A DNA stretch of 64,000 nucleotides from Bathymodiolus brooksi (lineage: Eukaryota; Mollusca; Bivalvia; Mytilida; Modiolidae), in NCBI GenBank assembly GCA_963680875.1, contig OY804588.1, positions 94,978,233-95,042,232 on the forward strand. Reading direction: 5' to 3'. The notes under the pieces are model-generated. The model saw only the letters and a list, made by a program, of their open reading frames with translations. It was not told where the DNA came from and made no database searches. Positions within the stretch are counted from its first letter, which is position 1; every line of letters begins with the position of its first letter. Made by a program: the position numbers and the translations under genes. This document shows, piece after piece, positions 18,255-33,000 of the stretch.

Positions 18255-21200
18255 TTACACTACCAATAGACTGGCAATCTAACCCACGATTTATCACACT
18301 CGATGTCAGCACGCTATTCATTACACTACCAATAGACTGGCAATCTAACCCACGATTTATCACACTCGATGTGAGCACGGTATTCATTACACTACCGATA
18401 GACTGGCAATCTAATCCACGATTTATCACACTCGATGTCAGCACGCTATTCATTACTTTACCGATAGACTGGCAATCTAACCCACGATTTATCACACTCG
18501 ATGTCAGCACGCTATTCATTACACTACCAATAGACTGGCAATCTAACCCACGATTTATCACACTCGATGTGAGCACGCTATTTATTACACTACCGTTAAA
18601 CTGGCAATCTAACCCACGATTTATCTCACTCGATGTGAGCACACTATTCATTACACTACCGATAGACTGGCAATATAACCCACGATTTATCACACTCGAT
18701 GTGAGCACGCTATTCATTACACTACCGATAGACTGGCAATCTAACCCACGATTTATCTCACTCGATGTGAGCACGCTATTCATTACACTACCGATAGACT
18801 GGCAATATAACCCACGATTTATCACACTCGATGTGAGCACACTATTCATTACACTACCGATAGACTGGCAATCTAACCCACGATTTATCACACTCGATGT
18901 CAGCACGCTATTCATTACACTACCAATAGACTGGCAATCTAACCCACGATTTATCACACCCGATGTCAGCACGCTATTCATTACACTACCAATAGACTGG
19001 CAATCTAACCCACGATTTATCACACTCGATGTGAGCACGCTATTTATTACACTACCGTTAAACTGGCAATCTAACCCACGATTTATCTCACTCGATGTGA
19101 GCACACTATTCATTACACTACCGATAGACTGGCAATATAACCCACGATTTATCACACTCGATGTGAGCACGCTATTCGTTACACTACCGATAGACTGGCA
19201 ATCTACCCCACGATTTATCTCACTCGATGTGAGCACGCTATTCATTACACTACCGATAGACTGGCAATATAACCCACGATTTATCACACTCGATGTGAGC
19301 ACGCTAGTCATTACACTACCGATAAACTGGCAATCTAACCCACGATTTATCACACTCGATGTCAGCACGCTATTCATTACACTACCAATAGACTGGCAAT
19401 CCAACCCACGATTTATCACACTCGATGTCAGCACGGTATTCATTACACTACCAATAGACTGGCAATCTAACCCACGATTTATCACGCTCCATGTGAGCAC
19501 ACTATTCATTACACTACCAATAGACTGGCAATCTAACCCACGATTTAGCACACTGTATGTCAGCACGCTATTCATTACACTACCGATAGACTGGCAATAT
19601 AACCCACGATTTATCACACTCGATGTGAGCACGCTATTCATTACACTACCGATAGACTGGCAATCTAACCCACGATTTATCTCACTCGATGTGAGCACGC
19701 TATTCATTACACTACCGATAGACTGGCAATATAACCCACGATTTGTCACACTCGATGTGAGCACGCTATTCATTACACTACCAATAGACTGGCAAACTAA
19801 CCCACGATTTATCACACTCGATGTGAGCACGCTATTCATTACACTACCAATAGAATGGCAATCCAACCCACGATTTATCACACTCGATGTCAGCACACTA
19901 TTCATTACACTACCAATAGACTGGCAATCTAACCCACGATTTATCACACTCCATGTGAGCACACTATTTATTACACTACCGATAGACTGGCAATCTAACC
20001 CACGATTTATCACACTCCATGTGAGCACACTATTTATTACACTACCGATAGATTGGCAATCTAACCCACGATTTATCACACTCGATGTGAGCACGCTATT
20101 TATTACACTACCGATAAACTGGCAATCTAACCCACAATTTATCTCACTCGATGTGAGCACGCTATTCATTACACTACCGATAGACTGGCAATCTAACCCA
20201 CGATTTATCACACTCGATGTGAGCACGCTATTCATTACACTACCGATAAACTGGCAATCTAACCCACGATTTATCACACTCGATGTGAGCACGCTATTCA
20301 TTACATTACCGATAAACTGGCAATCTAACCCACGATTTATCACACTCCATGTGAGCACACTATTCATTGCACTACCAATAGACTGGTAATCTAACCCACG
20401 ATTTATCACACTCGATGTCAGCACGCTATTCATTACACTACCAATAGACTGGCAATCTAACCCACGATTTATCACACCCGATGTCAGCACGCTATTCATT
20501 ACACTACCGATAGACTGGCAATCTAACCCATGATTTAGCACACTCTATGTCAGCACGCTATTCATTACACTACCAATAGACTGGCAATCTAACCCACGAT
20601 TTATCACACTCGATGTGAGCACGCTATTTATTACACTACCGTTAAACTGGCAATCTAACCCACGATTTATCTCACTCGATGTGAGCACACTATTCATTAC
20701 ACTACCGATAGACTGGCAATATAACCCACGATTTATCACACTCGATGTGAGCACGCTATTCATTACACTACCGATAGACTGGCAATCTAACCCACGATTT
20801 ATCTCACTCGATGTGAGCACGCTATTCATTACACTACCGATAGACTGGCAATATAACCCACGATTTATCACACTCGATGTGAGCACGCTATTCATTACAC
20901 TACCGATAAACTGGCAAACTAACCCACGATTTATCACACTCGATGTGAGCACGCTATTCATTACACTACCAATAGACTGGCAATCCAACCCACGATTTAT
21001 CACACTCGATGTGAGCACACTATTCATTACACTACCAATAGTCTGGCAATCTAACCCACGATTTATCACACTCCATGTGAGCACACTATTCATTACACTA
21101 CCAATAGACTGGCAATCTAACCCACGATTTAGCACACTGTATGTCAGCACGCTATTCATTACACTACCGATAGACTGGCAATATAACCCACGATTTATCA

Positions 21201-22085
21201 CACTCGATGTGAGCACGCTATTCATTACACTACCGATAGACTGGCAATCTAACCCACGATTTATCTCACTCGATGTGAGCACGCTATTCATTACACTACC
21301 GATAGACTGGCAATATAACCCACGATTTGTCACACTCGATGTGAGCACGCTATTCATTACACTACCGATAGACTGGCAAACTAACCCACGATTTATCACA
21401 CTCGATGTGAGCACGCTATTCATTACACTACCAATAGAATGGCAATCCAACCCACGATTTATCACACTCGATGTCAGCACGCTACTCATTACACTACCAA
21501 TAGACTGGCAATCTAACCCACGATGTATCACACTCCATGTGAGCACACTATTTATTACACTACAGATAGACTGGCAATCTAACCCACGATTTATCACACT
21601 CGATGTCAGCACGCTATTTATTACACTACCGATAAACTGGCAATCTAACCCACAATTTATCTCACTCGATGTGAGCACGCTATTCATTACACTACCAATA
21701 GACTGGCAATCCAACCCACGATTTATCACACTCGATGTCAGCACGGTATTCATTACACTACCAATAGACTGGCAATCTAACCCACGATTTATCACACTCC
21801 ATGTGAGCACACTATTTATTACACTACCGATAGACTGGCTATCTAACCCACGATTTATCACACTCGATGTGAGCACGCTATTTATTACACTACCGATAAA
21901 CTGGCAATCTAACCCACAATTTATCTCACTCGATGTGAGCACGCTATTCATTACACTACCGATAGACTGGCAATCTAACCCACGATTTATCACACTCGAT
22001 GTGAGCACGCTATTCATTACACTACCGATAAACTGGCAATCTAACCCACGATTTATCACACTCGATGTCAGCACGCTATTCATTA
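18255..22085. repeat. 66-bp satellite, array I (about 58 units)
   Basis: Head-to-tail 66-bp units ('cactcgatgtgagcacgcta', 'ttcattacactaccgataga', 'ctggcaatctaacccacgat', 'ttatca'). Common variants are gtg/gtc, ccg/cca, gac/aac, caatct/caatat/caaact and acg/aca. The unit is the tRNA-like head of the SINE at 9294-9625, with A-box-like TAGTGTAATGA and B-box-like GGTTAGATTGC on the minus strand. Its left edge replaces the RT sequence after GPLL; its right edge is 'cattaaacaacattattaag', the same as the SINE at 9611-9630. Both strands have one stop-free frame (22-codon period), which is a by-product of the unit length. Confidence 0.97.
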
Positions 22086-22128
22086 AACAACATTATTAAG
22101 AAAAAACTGCTGGAATAAGCTAATCTGG
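22086..22128. repeat. SINE-edge remnant and empty insertion site
   Basis: Matches 9616-9658 with about two differences ('ggaataagc' versus 'ggaacgagc'), ending in 'aatctgg' and continuing without interruption into segment X. It is the pre-insertion allele equivalent of the retrotransposon target. Confidence 0.9.
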
Positions 22129-23402
22129 GTCACGGGTCACTGTAATCGGGCGGCTGTATCGAGAAACAGATACGGTGTTGAAAAAACTGTTGATACTCAT
22201 AAAATATTGATAAATGCAATAAAATGTTATGTTTTTCTTCAAGAAATATGATAGACAAAACCATGTGTGAAGTTTTATGACGAAATATCTCCGATTTCTA
22301 TTTAAATTTACGAGTTGAAATGGGGAAACACCCACAGGTAATTTTAGCGATGTATTTTTTATCTTGGACAAGAATAATGAGCGTCCTGATTGGATGACCG
22401 ATTTAAAACACACTGACAACGCATGGTAAAAAGATTCATGTAAAAGAAATCTATGTTATATTTATTCATTTGTTTGATTCTGGAATATTTTTGATCATTG
22501 ATTTAAACAAGAAAAAAAGGGAAAAAGGGGGGGGGGGGGAATTTATTTGTGAATTTTACAGTTAAATAAATGTTATGTTTCGACAGTTTAAAGAGAAAAA
22601 TAAAAATTTGTTGCGACTAAAGTTTAAATCAGCGTTAATAATTGAACAAATATCAGTGGTTTTGTAAATGAGATTTTTTTTAAATAGAAAATCTGAATTT
22701 ATTTTTGATGGAAATAGTCATCCTAGTATATTGAAAATTAAGAACAATACACAACATAATACACTGTTTGATTTTAAACCTACAGATGTTGACACTGTAA
22801 ACAAACTGGTTAACAAAATAAACATCAAGAAAGCTACTGGTGTAGATCAGATCTCATCTTAAACTTTTACGTGCTGGTGCATCTGTACTTAACAAGCATA
22901 TCACAACACTTGTTAATAACACTATCAAAACCAGTGTTTTTCCAACCAGGTTAAAAGAAGCTCAGGTTGTTCCACTACATAAAAAAAATGACCCTTTAGA
23001 CAAAAAGAACTACCGGCCAGTTAGCATCTTACCCACAATTTCTAAGTTTATGAAATGGTTTTATCTGACAAACTAACTGATTTATTTGAAAATAGTTTTC
23101 ATACTTTTTAATGCGCTTTTAGAAAGGGTCATGGTTGTCAGACAACTTTGCTGAGACTCCTTGAAGATTGGAAAACAGCTCTAGATAAAAATCAGTGTGT
23201 GGCAGCAATTCTTATGGATCTTTCGAAGGCTTTTGACTGTCTGCCACATGACATTCTCCTTTGTAAGCTGTCTCCAAAATCTGTGGAATTACTTAGAAAT
23301 TATTTAACTGGTCGTAAACAACAAATCAAACTTCAGGGAGATCTCAGCAGTTGGGCTGATATACAAAAAGGGGTACCTCAAGGCTCTATACTTGGCTCCT
23401 TG
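22129..23402. repeat. Segment X, copy 2
   Basis: Second copy of 16983-18254, at an offset of 5146 bp rising to 5148 bp through small indels. Both ends have the same junctions as copy 1, so the whole block SINE-edge/X/66-bp satellite was duplicated in tandem, not inserted twice. Confidence 0.93.
22668..23402 (+). pseudogene. Truncated LINE reverse transcriptase, copy 2
   Basis: Same fragment as 17521-18254. It shares the frameshift, the in-frame TAA (here about 23108) and the loss after the GVPQGSILG region, which shows these lesions predate the duplication. It adds a private 1-base T insertion near 22860, producing a stop at 22860-22862. SLLHYR at the junction replaces PLLHYQ of copy 1. Confidence 0.85.
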
Positions 23403-24004
23403 TTACACTACCGATAGACTGGCAATATAACCCACGATTTATCACACTCGATGTGAGCACGCTATTCATTACACTACCGATAAACTGGAAAACTAACCCA
23501 CGATTTATCACACTCGATGTGAGCACGCTATTCATTACACTACCAATAGACTGGCAATCCAACCCACGATTTATCACACTCGATGTCAGCACGGTATTCA
23601 TTACACTACCAATAAACTGGCAATCTAATCCACGATTTATCACACTCGATGTGAGCACGCTATTCATTACACTACCGATAAACTGGCAATCTAACCCACA
23701 ATTTATCTCACTCGATGTGAGCACGCTATTCATTACACTACCAATAGACTGGCAATCCAACCCTCGATTTATCACACTCGATGTCAGCACGGTATTCATT
23801 ACACTATCAATAGACTGGCAATCTAACCCACGATTTATCACACTCGATGTGAGCACGCTATTTATTACACTATCGATAAACTGGCAATCTAACCCACGAT
23901 TTATCACACTCGATGTGAGCACGCTATTCATTACACTACCGATAAACTGGCAATCTAACCCACAATTTATCTCACTCGATGTGAGCACGCTATTCATTAC
24001 ACTA

Positions 24005-27000
24005 CCAATAGAATGGCAATCTAACCCACGATTTATCACACTCGATGTGAGCACACTATTCATTACACTACCGATAGACTGGCAATCTAACCCACGATTT
24101 ATCACACTCGATGTGAGCACGCTATTCATTACACTACCGATAAACTGGCTATCTAACCCACGATTTATCACACTCGATGTCAGCACGGTATTCATTACAC
24201 TACCAATAGACTGGCAATCTAATCCACGATTTATCACACTCGATGTCAGCACGCTATTCATTACTTTACCGATAGACTGGCAATCTAACCCACGATTTAT
24301 CACACTCGATGTCAGTACGCTATTCATTACACTACCAATAGACTTGCAATCTAACCCACGATTTATCACACTCGATGTGAGCACGCTATTCATTACACTA
24401 CCGATAAACTGGCAATCTAACCCACGATTTATCACACTCGATGTCAGCACGCTGTTCATTACACTACCAATAGACTGGCAATCTAACCCACAATTCATCT
24501 CACTCGATGTGAGCACGCTATTCATTACACTACCGATAGACTGGCAATCTAACCCACGATTTATCACACTCGATGTGAGCACGCTATTCATTACACTACC
24601 GATAGACTGGCAATCTAACCCACGATTTATCACACTCGATGTGAGCACGCTATTCATTACACTACAGATAGACTGGCAATCTAACCCACGATTTATCACA
24701 CTCGATGTGAGCACGCTATTCATTACAATACCGATAAACTGGCAATCTAACCCACGATTTATCACACTCGATGTCAGCACGCTATCCATTACACTACCAA
24801 TAGACTGGCAATCTAACCCACGATTTATCACACTCGATGTGAGCACGCTATTCATTACACTACCAATAGACTGGCAATCTAACCCACGATTTATCACACT
24901 CGATGTCAGCACGCTATTCATTACACTACCAATAGACTGGCAATCTAACCCACGATTTATCACACTCGATGTGAGCACGCTATTCATTACACTACCAATA
25001 AACTGGCAATCTAACCCACGATTTATCACACTCGATGTGAGCACGCTATTCATTACACTACCGATAAACTGGCAATCTAACCCACAATTTATCTCACTCG
25101 ATGTGAGCACGCTATTCATTACACTACCAATAGACTGGCAATCCAACCCTCGATTTATCACACTCGATGTCAGCACGGTATTCATTACACTACCAATAGA
25201 CTGGCAATCTAACCCACGATTTATCACACTCGATGTGAGCACGCTATTTATTACACTATCGATAAACTGGCAATCTAACCCACGATTTATCACACTCGAT
25301 GTGAGCACGCTATTCATTACACTACCGATAAACTGGCAATCTAACCCACAATTTATCTCACTCGATGTGAGCACGCTATTCATTACACTACCAATAGAAT
25401 GGCAATCTAACCCACGATTTATCACACTCGATGTGAGCACACTATTCATTACACTACCGATAGACTGGCAATCTAACCCACGATTTATCACACTCGATGT
25501 GAGCACGCTATTCATTACACTACCGATAAACTGGCTATCTAACCCACGATTTATCACACTCGATGTCAGCACGGTATTCATTACACTACCAATAGACTGG
25601 CAATCTAATCCACGATTTATCACACTCGATGTCAGCACGCTATTCATTACTTTACCGATAGACTGGCAATCTAACCCACGATTTATCACACTCGATGTCA
25701 GTACGCTATTCATTACACTACCAATAGACTTGCAATCTAACCCACGATTTATCACACTCGATGTGAGCACGCTATTCATTACACTACCGATAAACTGGCA
25801 ATCTAACCCACGATTTATCACACTCGATGTCAGCACGCTGTTCATTACACTACCAATAGACTGGCAATCTAACCCACAATTCATCTCACTCGATGTGAGC
25901 ACGCTATTCATTACACTACCGATAGACTGGCAATCTAACCCACGATTTATCACACTCGATGTGAGCACGCTATTCATTACACTACCGATAGACTGGCAAT
26001 CTAACCCACGATTTATCACACTCGATGTGAGCACGCTATTCATTACACTACCGATAGACTGGCAATCTAACCCACGATTTATCACACTCGATGTGAGCAC
26101 GCTATTCATTACACTACAGATAGACTGGCAATCTAACCCACGATTTATCACACTCGATGTGAGCACGCTATTCATTACAATACCGATAAACTGGCAATCT
26201 AACCCACGATTTATCACACTCGATGTCAGCACGCTATCCATTACACTACCAATAGACTGGCAATCTAACCCACGATTTATCACACTCGATGTGAGCACGC
26301 TATTCATTACACTACCAATAGACTGGCAATCTAACCCACGATTTATCACACTCGATGTCAGCACGCTATTCATTACACTACCAATAGACTGGCAATCTAA
26401 CCCACGATTTATCACACTCGATGTGAGCACGCTATTCATTACACTACCAATAGACTGGCAATCTAACCCACGATTTATCACACACGATGTGAGCACGGTA
26501 TTCATTACACTACCAATAGACTGGCAATCTAACCCACGATTTATCACACTCGATGTCAGTACGCTATTCATTACACTACCAATAGACTTGCAATCTAACC
26601 CACGATTTATCACACTCGATGTGAGCACGCTATTCATTACACTACCGATAAACTGGCAATCTAACCCACGATTTATCACACTCGATGTCAGCACGCTGTT
26701 CATTACACTACCAATAGACTGGCAATCTAACCCACAATTCATCTCACTCGATGTGAGCACGCTATTCATTACACTACCGATAGACTGGCAATCTAACCCA
26801 CGATTTATCACACTCGATGTGAGCACGCTATTCATTACACTACCGATAGACTGGCAATCTAACCCACGATTTATCACACTCGATGTGAGCACGCTATTCA
26901 TTACACTACCGATAGACTGGCAATCTAACCCACGATTTATCACACTCGATGTGAGCACGCTATTCATTACACTACAGATAGACTGGCAATCTAACCCACG

Positions 27001-30000
27001 ATTTATCACACTCGATGTGAGCACGCTATTCATTACAATACCGATAAACTGGCAATCTAACCCACGATTTATCACACTCGATGTCAGCACGCTATCCATT
27101 ACACTACCAATAGACTGGCAATCTAACCCACGATTTATCACACTCGATGTGAGCACGCTATTCATTACACTACCAATAGACTGGCAATCTAACCCACGAT
27201 TTATCACACTCGATGTCAGCACGCTATTCATTACACTACCAATAGACTGGCAATCTAACCCACGATTTATCACACTCGATGTGAGCACGCTATTCATTAC
27301 ACTACCAATAGACTGGCAATCTAACCCACGATTTATCACACACGATGTGAGCACGGTATTCATTACACTACCAATAGACTGGCAATCTAACCCACGATTT
27401 ATCACACTTAATGTCAGCACACTATTCATTACACTACCAATAGACTGGCAATCTAACCCACGATTTATCACACTCGATGTGAGCACACTATTCATTACAC
27501 TACCATTAGACTGCCAATCTAACCCCACGATTTATCACACTCGATGTCAGCACGCTATTCATTACACTACCACTAGACTGGCAATCTAACCCACGATTTA
27601 TCACACTCGATGTCAGCACGCAATTCATTACACTACCGATAGACTGGCAATCTAACCCATGATTTAGCACACTCTATGTCAGCACGCTATTCATTACTTT
27701 ACCGATAGACTGGCAATCTAACCCACGATTTATCACACTCGATGTCAGTACGCTATTCATTACACTACCAATAGACTGGCAATCTAACCCACGATTTAGC
27801 ACACTGTATGTCAGCACGCTATTCATTACACTACCGATAGACTGGCAATCTAAACCACGATTTATCACACTCGATGTGAGCACGCTATTTATTACACTAC
27901 CGATAAACTGGCAATCTAACCCATAATTTATCTCACTCGATGTGAGCACGCTATTCATTACACTACCAATAGACTGGCAATTTAACCCACGATTTATCAC
28001 ACTCGATGTGAGCACACTATTCATTACACTACCGATAAACTGGCAATCTAACCCACGATTTATCACACTCGACGTGAGCAAGCTATTCATTACACTATCG
28101 ATAAACTGGCAATCTAACCCACGATTTATCACACTCGATGTGAGCACGCTATTCATTACACTACCAATAGACTGGCAATCTAACCCACGATTTATCACAC
28201 TCGATGTCAGCACGCTATTCATTACACTACCAATAGACTGGCAATCCAACCCTCGATTTATCACACTCGATGTCAGCACGGTATTCATTACACTACCAAT
28301 AGACTGGCAATCTAACCCACGATTTATCACACTCGATGTGAGCACGCTATTTATTACACTATCGATAAACTGGCAATCTAACCCACGATTTATCACACTC
28401 GATGTGAGCACGCTATTCATTACACTACCGATAAACTGGCAATCTAACCCACAATTTATCTCACTCGATGTGAGCAAGCTATTCATTACACTACCAATAG
28501 AATGGCAATCTAACCCACGATTTATCACACTCGATGTGAGCACACTATTCATTACACTACCGATAGACTGGCAATCTAACCCACGATTTATCACACTCGA
28601 TGTGAGCACGCTATTCATTACACTACCGATAAACTGGCTATCTAACCCACGATTTATCACACTCGATGTCAGCACGGTATTCATTACACTACCAATAGAC
28701 TGGCAATCTAATCCACGATTTATCACACTCGATGTCAGCACGCTATTCATTACTTTACCGATAGACTGGCAATCTAACCCACGATTTATCACACTCGATG
28801 TCAGTACGCTATTCATTACACTACCAATAGACTTGCAATCTAACCCACGATTTATCACACTCGATGTGAGCACGCTATTCATTACACTACCGATAAACTG
28901 GCAATCTAACCCACGATTTATCACACTCGATGTCAGCACGCTGTTCATTACCCTACCAATAGACTGGCAATCTAACCCACAATTCATCTCACTCGATGTG
29001 AGCACGCTATTCATTACACTACCGATAGACTGGCAATCTAACCCACGATTTATCACACTCGATGTGAGCACGCTATTCATTACACTACCGATAGACAGGC
29101 AATCTAACCCACGATTTATCACACTCGATGTGAGCACGCTATTCATTACACTACAGATAGACTGGCAATCTAACCCACGATTTATCACACTCGATGTGAG
29201 CACGCTATTCATTACAATACCGATAAACTGGCAATCTAACCCACGATTTAGCACACTCGATGTCAGCACGCTATCCATTACACTACCAATAGACTGGCAA
29301 TCTAACCCACGATTTATCACACTCGATGTGAGCACGCTATTCATTACACTACCAATAGACTGGCAATCTAACCCACGATTTATCACACTCGATGTCAGCA
29401 CGCTATTCATTACACTACCAATAGACTGGCAATCTAACCCACGATTTATCACACTCGATGTGAGCACGCTATTCATTACACTACCAATAGACTGGCAATC
29501 TAACCCACGATTTATCACACTCGATGTGAGCACGCTATTCATTACACTACCGATAAACTGGCAATCTAACCCACAATTTATCTCACTCGATGTGAGCACG
29601 CTATTCATTACACTACCAATAGACTGGCAATCCAACCCTCGATTTATCACACTCGATGTCAGCACGGTATTCATTACACTACCAATAGACTGGCAATCTA
29701 ACCCACGATTTATCACACTCGATGTGAGCACGCTATTTTTTACACTATCGATAAACTGGCAATCTAACCCACGATTTATCACACTCGATGTGAGCACGCT
29801 ATTCATTACACTACCGATAAACTGGCAATCTAACCCACAATTTATCTCACTCGATGTGAGCACGCTATTCATTACACTACCAATAGAATGGCAATCTAAC
29901 CCACGATTTATCACACTCGATGTGAGCACACTATTCATTACACTACCGATAGACTGGCAATCTAACCCACGATTTATCACACTCGATGTGAGCACGCTAT
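24005..30000. repeat. Higher-order repeats around 1.4 kb and 3.1-4.5 kb
   Basis: The rare variant 'ccaatagaatgg' with the same neighbours occurs at 24005, 25391, 28494 and 29880. Spacings are 1386 (21 units), 3103 (47 units plus the extra C) and 1386 again. A second marker, 'acagatagactgg', lies at 24664, 26116, 26974 and 29153, showing 22- and 13-unit steps where units were gained or lost. The 21-unit block was therefore doubled first and the pair then copied. Confidence 0.8.
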
Positions 30001-33000
30001 TCATTACACTACCGATAAACTGGCTATCTAACCCACGATTTATCACACTCGATGTCAGCACGGTATTCATTACACTACCAATAGACTGGCAATCTAATCC
30101 ACGATTTATCACACTCGATGTCAGCACGCTATTCATTACTTTACCGATAGACTGGCAATCTAACCCACGATTTATCACACTCGATGTCAGTACGCTATTC
30201 ATTACACTACCAATAGACTTGCAATCTAACCCACGATTTATCACACTCGATGTGAGCACGCTATTCATTACACTACCGATAAACTGGCAATCTAACCCAC
30301 GATTTATCACACTCGATGTCAGCACGCTGTTCATTACACTACCAATAGACTGGCAATCTAACCCACAATTCATCTCACTCGATGTGAGCACGCTATTCAT
30401 TACACTACCGATAGACTGGCAATCTAACCCACGATTTATCACACTCGATGTCAGCACGCTATCCATTACACTACCAATAGACTGGCAATCTAACCCACGA
30501 TTTATCACACTCGATGTGAGCACGCTATTCATTACACTACCAATAGACTGGCAATCTAACCCACGATTTATCACACTCGATGTGAGCACGCTATTCATTA
30601 CACTACCAATAGACTGGCAATCTAACCCACGATTTATCACACTCGATGTGAGCACGCTATTCATTACACTACCGATAGACTGGCAATCTAACCCACGATT
30701 TATCACACACGATGTGAGCACGGTATTCATTACACTACCAATAGACTGGCAATCTAACCCACGATTTATCACACTTAATGTCAGCACACTATTCATTACA
30801 CTACCAATAGACTGGCAATCTAACCCACGATTTATCACAATCGATGTGAGCACACTATTCATTACACTACCATTAGACTGCCAATCTAACCCCACGATTT
30901 ATCACACTCGATGTCAGCACGCTATTCATTACACTACCACTAGACTGGCAATCTAACCCACGATTTATCACACTCGATGTCAGCACGCAATTCATTACAC
31001 TACCGATAGACTGGCAATCTAACCCATGATTTAGCACACTCTATGTCAGCACGCTATTCATTACTTTACCGATAGACTGGCAATCTAACCCACGATTTAT
31101 CACACTCGATGTCAGTACGCTATTCATTACACTACCAATAGACTGGCAATCTAACCCACGATTTAGCACACTGTATGTCAGCACGCTATTCATTACACTA
31201 CCGATAGACTGGCAATCTAACCCACGATTTATCACACTCGATGTGAGCACGCTATTTATTACACTACCGATAAACTGGCAATCTAACCCATAATTTATCT
31301 CACTCGATGTGAGCACGCTATTCATTACACTACCAATAGACTGGCAATCTAACCCACGATTTATCACACTCGATGTGAGCACGCTATTCATTACACTACC
31401 GATAAACTGGCAATCTAACCCACGATTTATCACACTCGACGTGAGCAAGCTATTCATTACACTACCGATAAACTGGCAATCTAACCCACGATTTATCACA
31501 CTCGATGTGAGCACGCTATTCATTACACTACCAATAGACTGGCAATCTAACCCACGATTTATCACACTCGATGTCAGCACGCTATTCATTACACTACCAA
31601 TAGACTGGCAATCTAACCCACGATTTATCACACTCCATGTCAGCACGCTATTCATTACACTACCGATAGACTGGCAATCTAACCCACGATTTATCACACT
31701 CGATGTCAGCACGCTATTCATTACACTACCGATAGACAGGCAATCTAACCCACGATTTATCACATTCGATGTGAGCACGCTATTCATTACACTACCGATA
31801 AACTGGCAATCTAACCCACGATTTATCACACTCGATGTCAGCACGCTATCCATTACACTACCAATAGACTGGCAATCTAACCCACGATTTATCAAACTCG
31901 ATGTGAGCACGCTATTCATTACACTACCAATAGACTGTCAATCTAACCCACGATTTATCACACTTAATGTCAGCACATTATTCATTACACTACCAATAGA
32001 CTGGCAATCTAACCCACGATTTATCACACTCGATGTGAGCACACTATTCATTACACTACCATTAGACTGCCAATCTAACCCACGATTTATCACACTCGAT
32101 GTCAGCACGCTATTCATTACACTACCACTAGACTGGCAATCTAACCCACGATTTATCACACTCGATGTCAGCACGCTATTCATTACACTACCAATAGACT
32201 GGCAATCTAAACTACGATTTATCACACACGATGTGAGCACGGTATTCATTACACTACCGATAGACTGGCAATCTAATCCACGATTTAACACACTCGATGT
32301 CAGCACGCTATTCATTACTTTACCGATAGACTGGCAATCTAACCCACGATTTATCACACTCGATGTCAGTACGCTATTCATTACACTACCAGTAGACTGG
32401 CAATCTAACCCACGATTTAGCACACTGTATGTCAGAACGCTATTCATTACACTACCGATAGACTGGCAATCTAACCCATGATTTATCACACTCGATGTGA
32501 GCACGCTATTTATTACACTACTGATAAACAGGCAATCTAACCCACAATTTATCTCACTCGATGTGAGCACGCTATTCATTACACTACCGATAGACTGGCA
32601 ATCTAACCCACGATTTATCACACTCGATGTGAGCACGCTATTCATTACACTACCGATAGACTGGCAATCTAACCCACGATTTATCACACTCGATGTGAGC
32701 ACGCTATTCATTACACTACCGATAAACTGGCAATCTAACCCGCGATTTATCTCACTCGATGTGAGCAAGCTATTCATTACACTACCGATAGACTGGCAAT
32801 CTAACCCACGATTTATCACACTCGATGTGAGCACGCTATTCATTACACTACCAATAGACTGGCAATCTAACCCACGATTTATCACACTCGATGTGAGCAC
32901 GCTATTCATTACACTACAGATAAACTGGCAATCTAACCCGCGATTTATCTCACTCGATGTGAGCAAGCTATTCATTACACTACCGATAGACTGGCAATCT

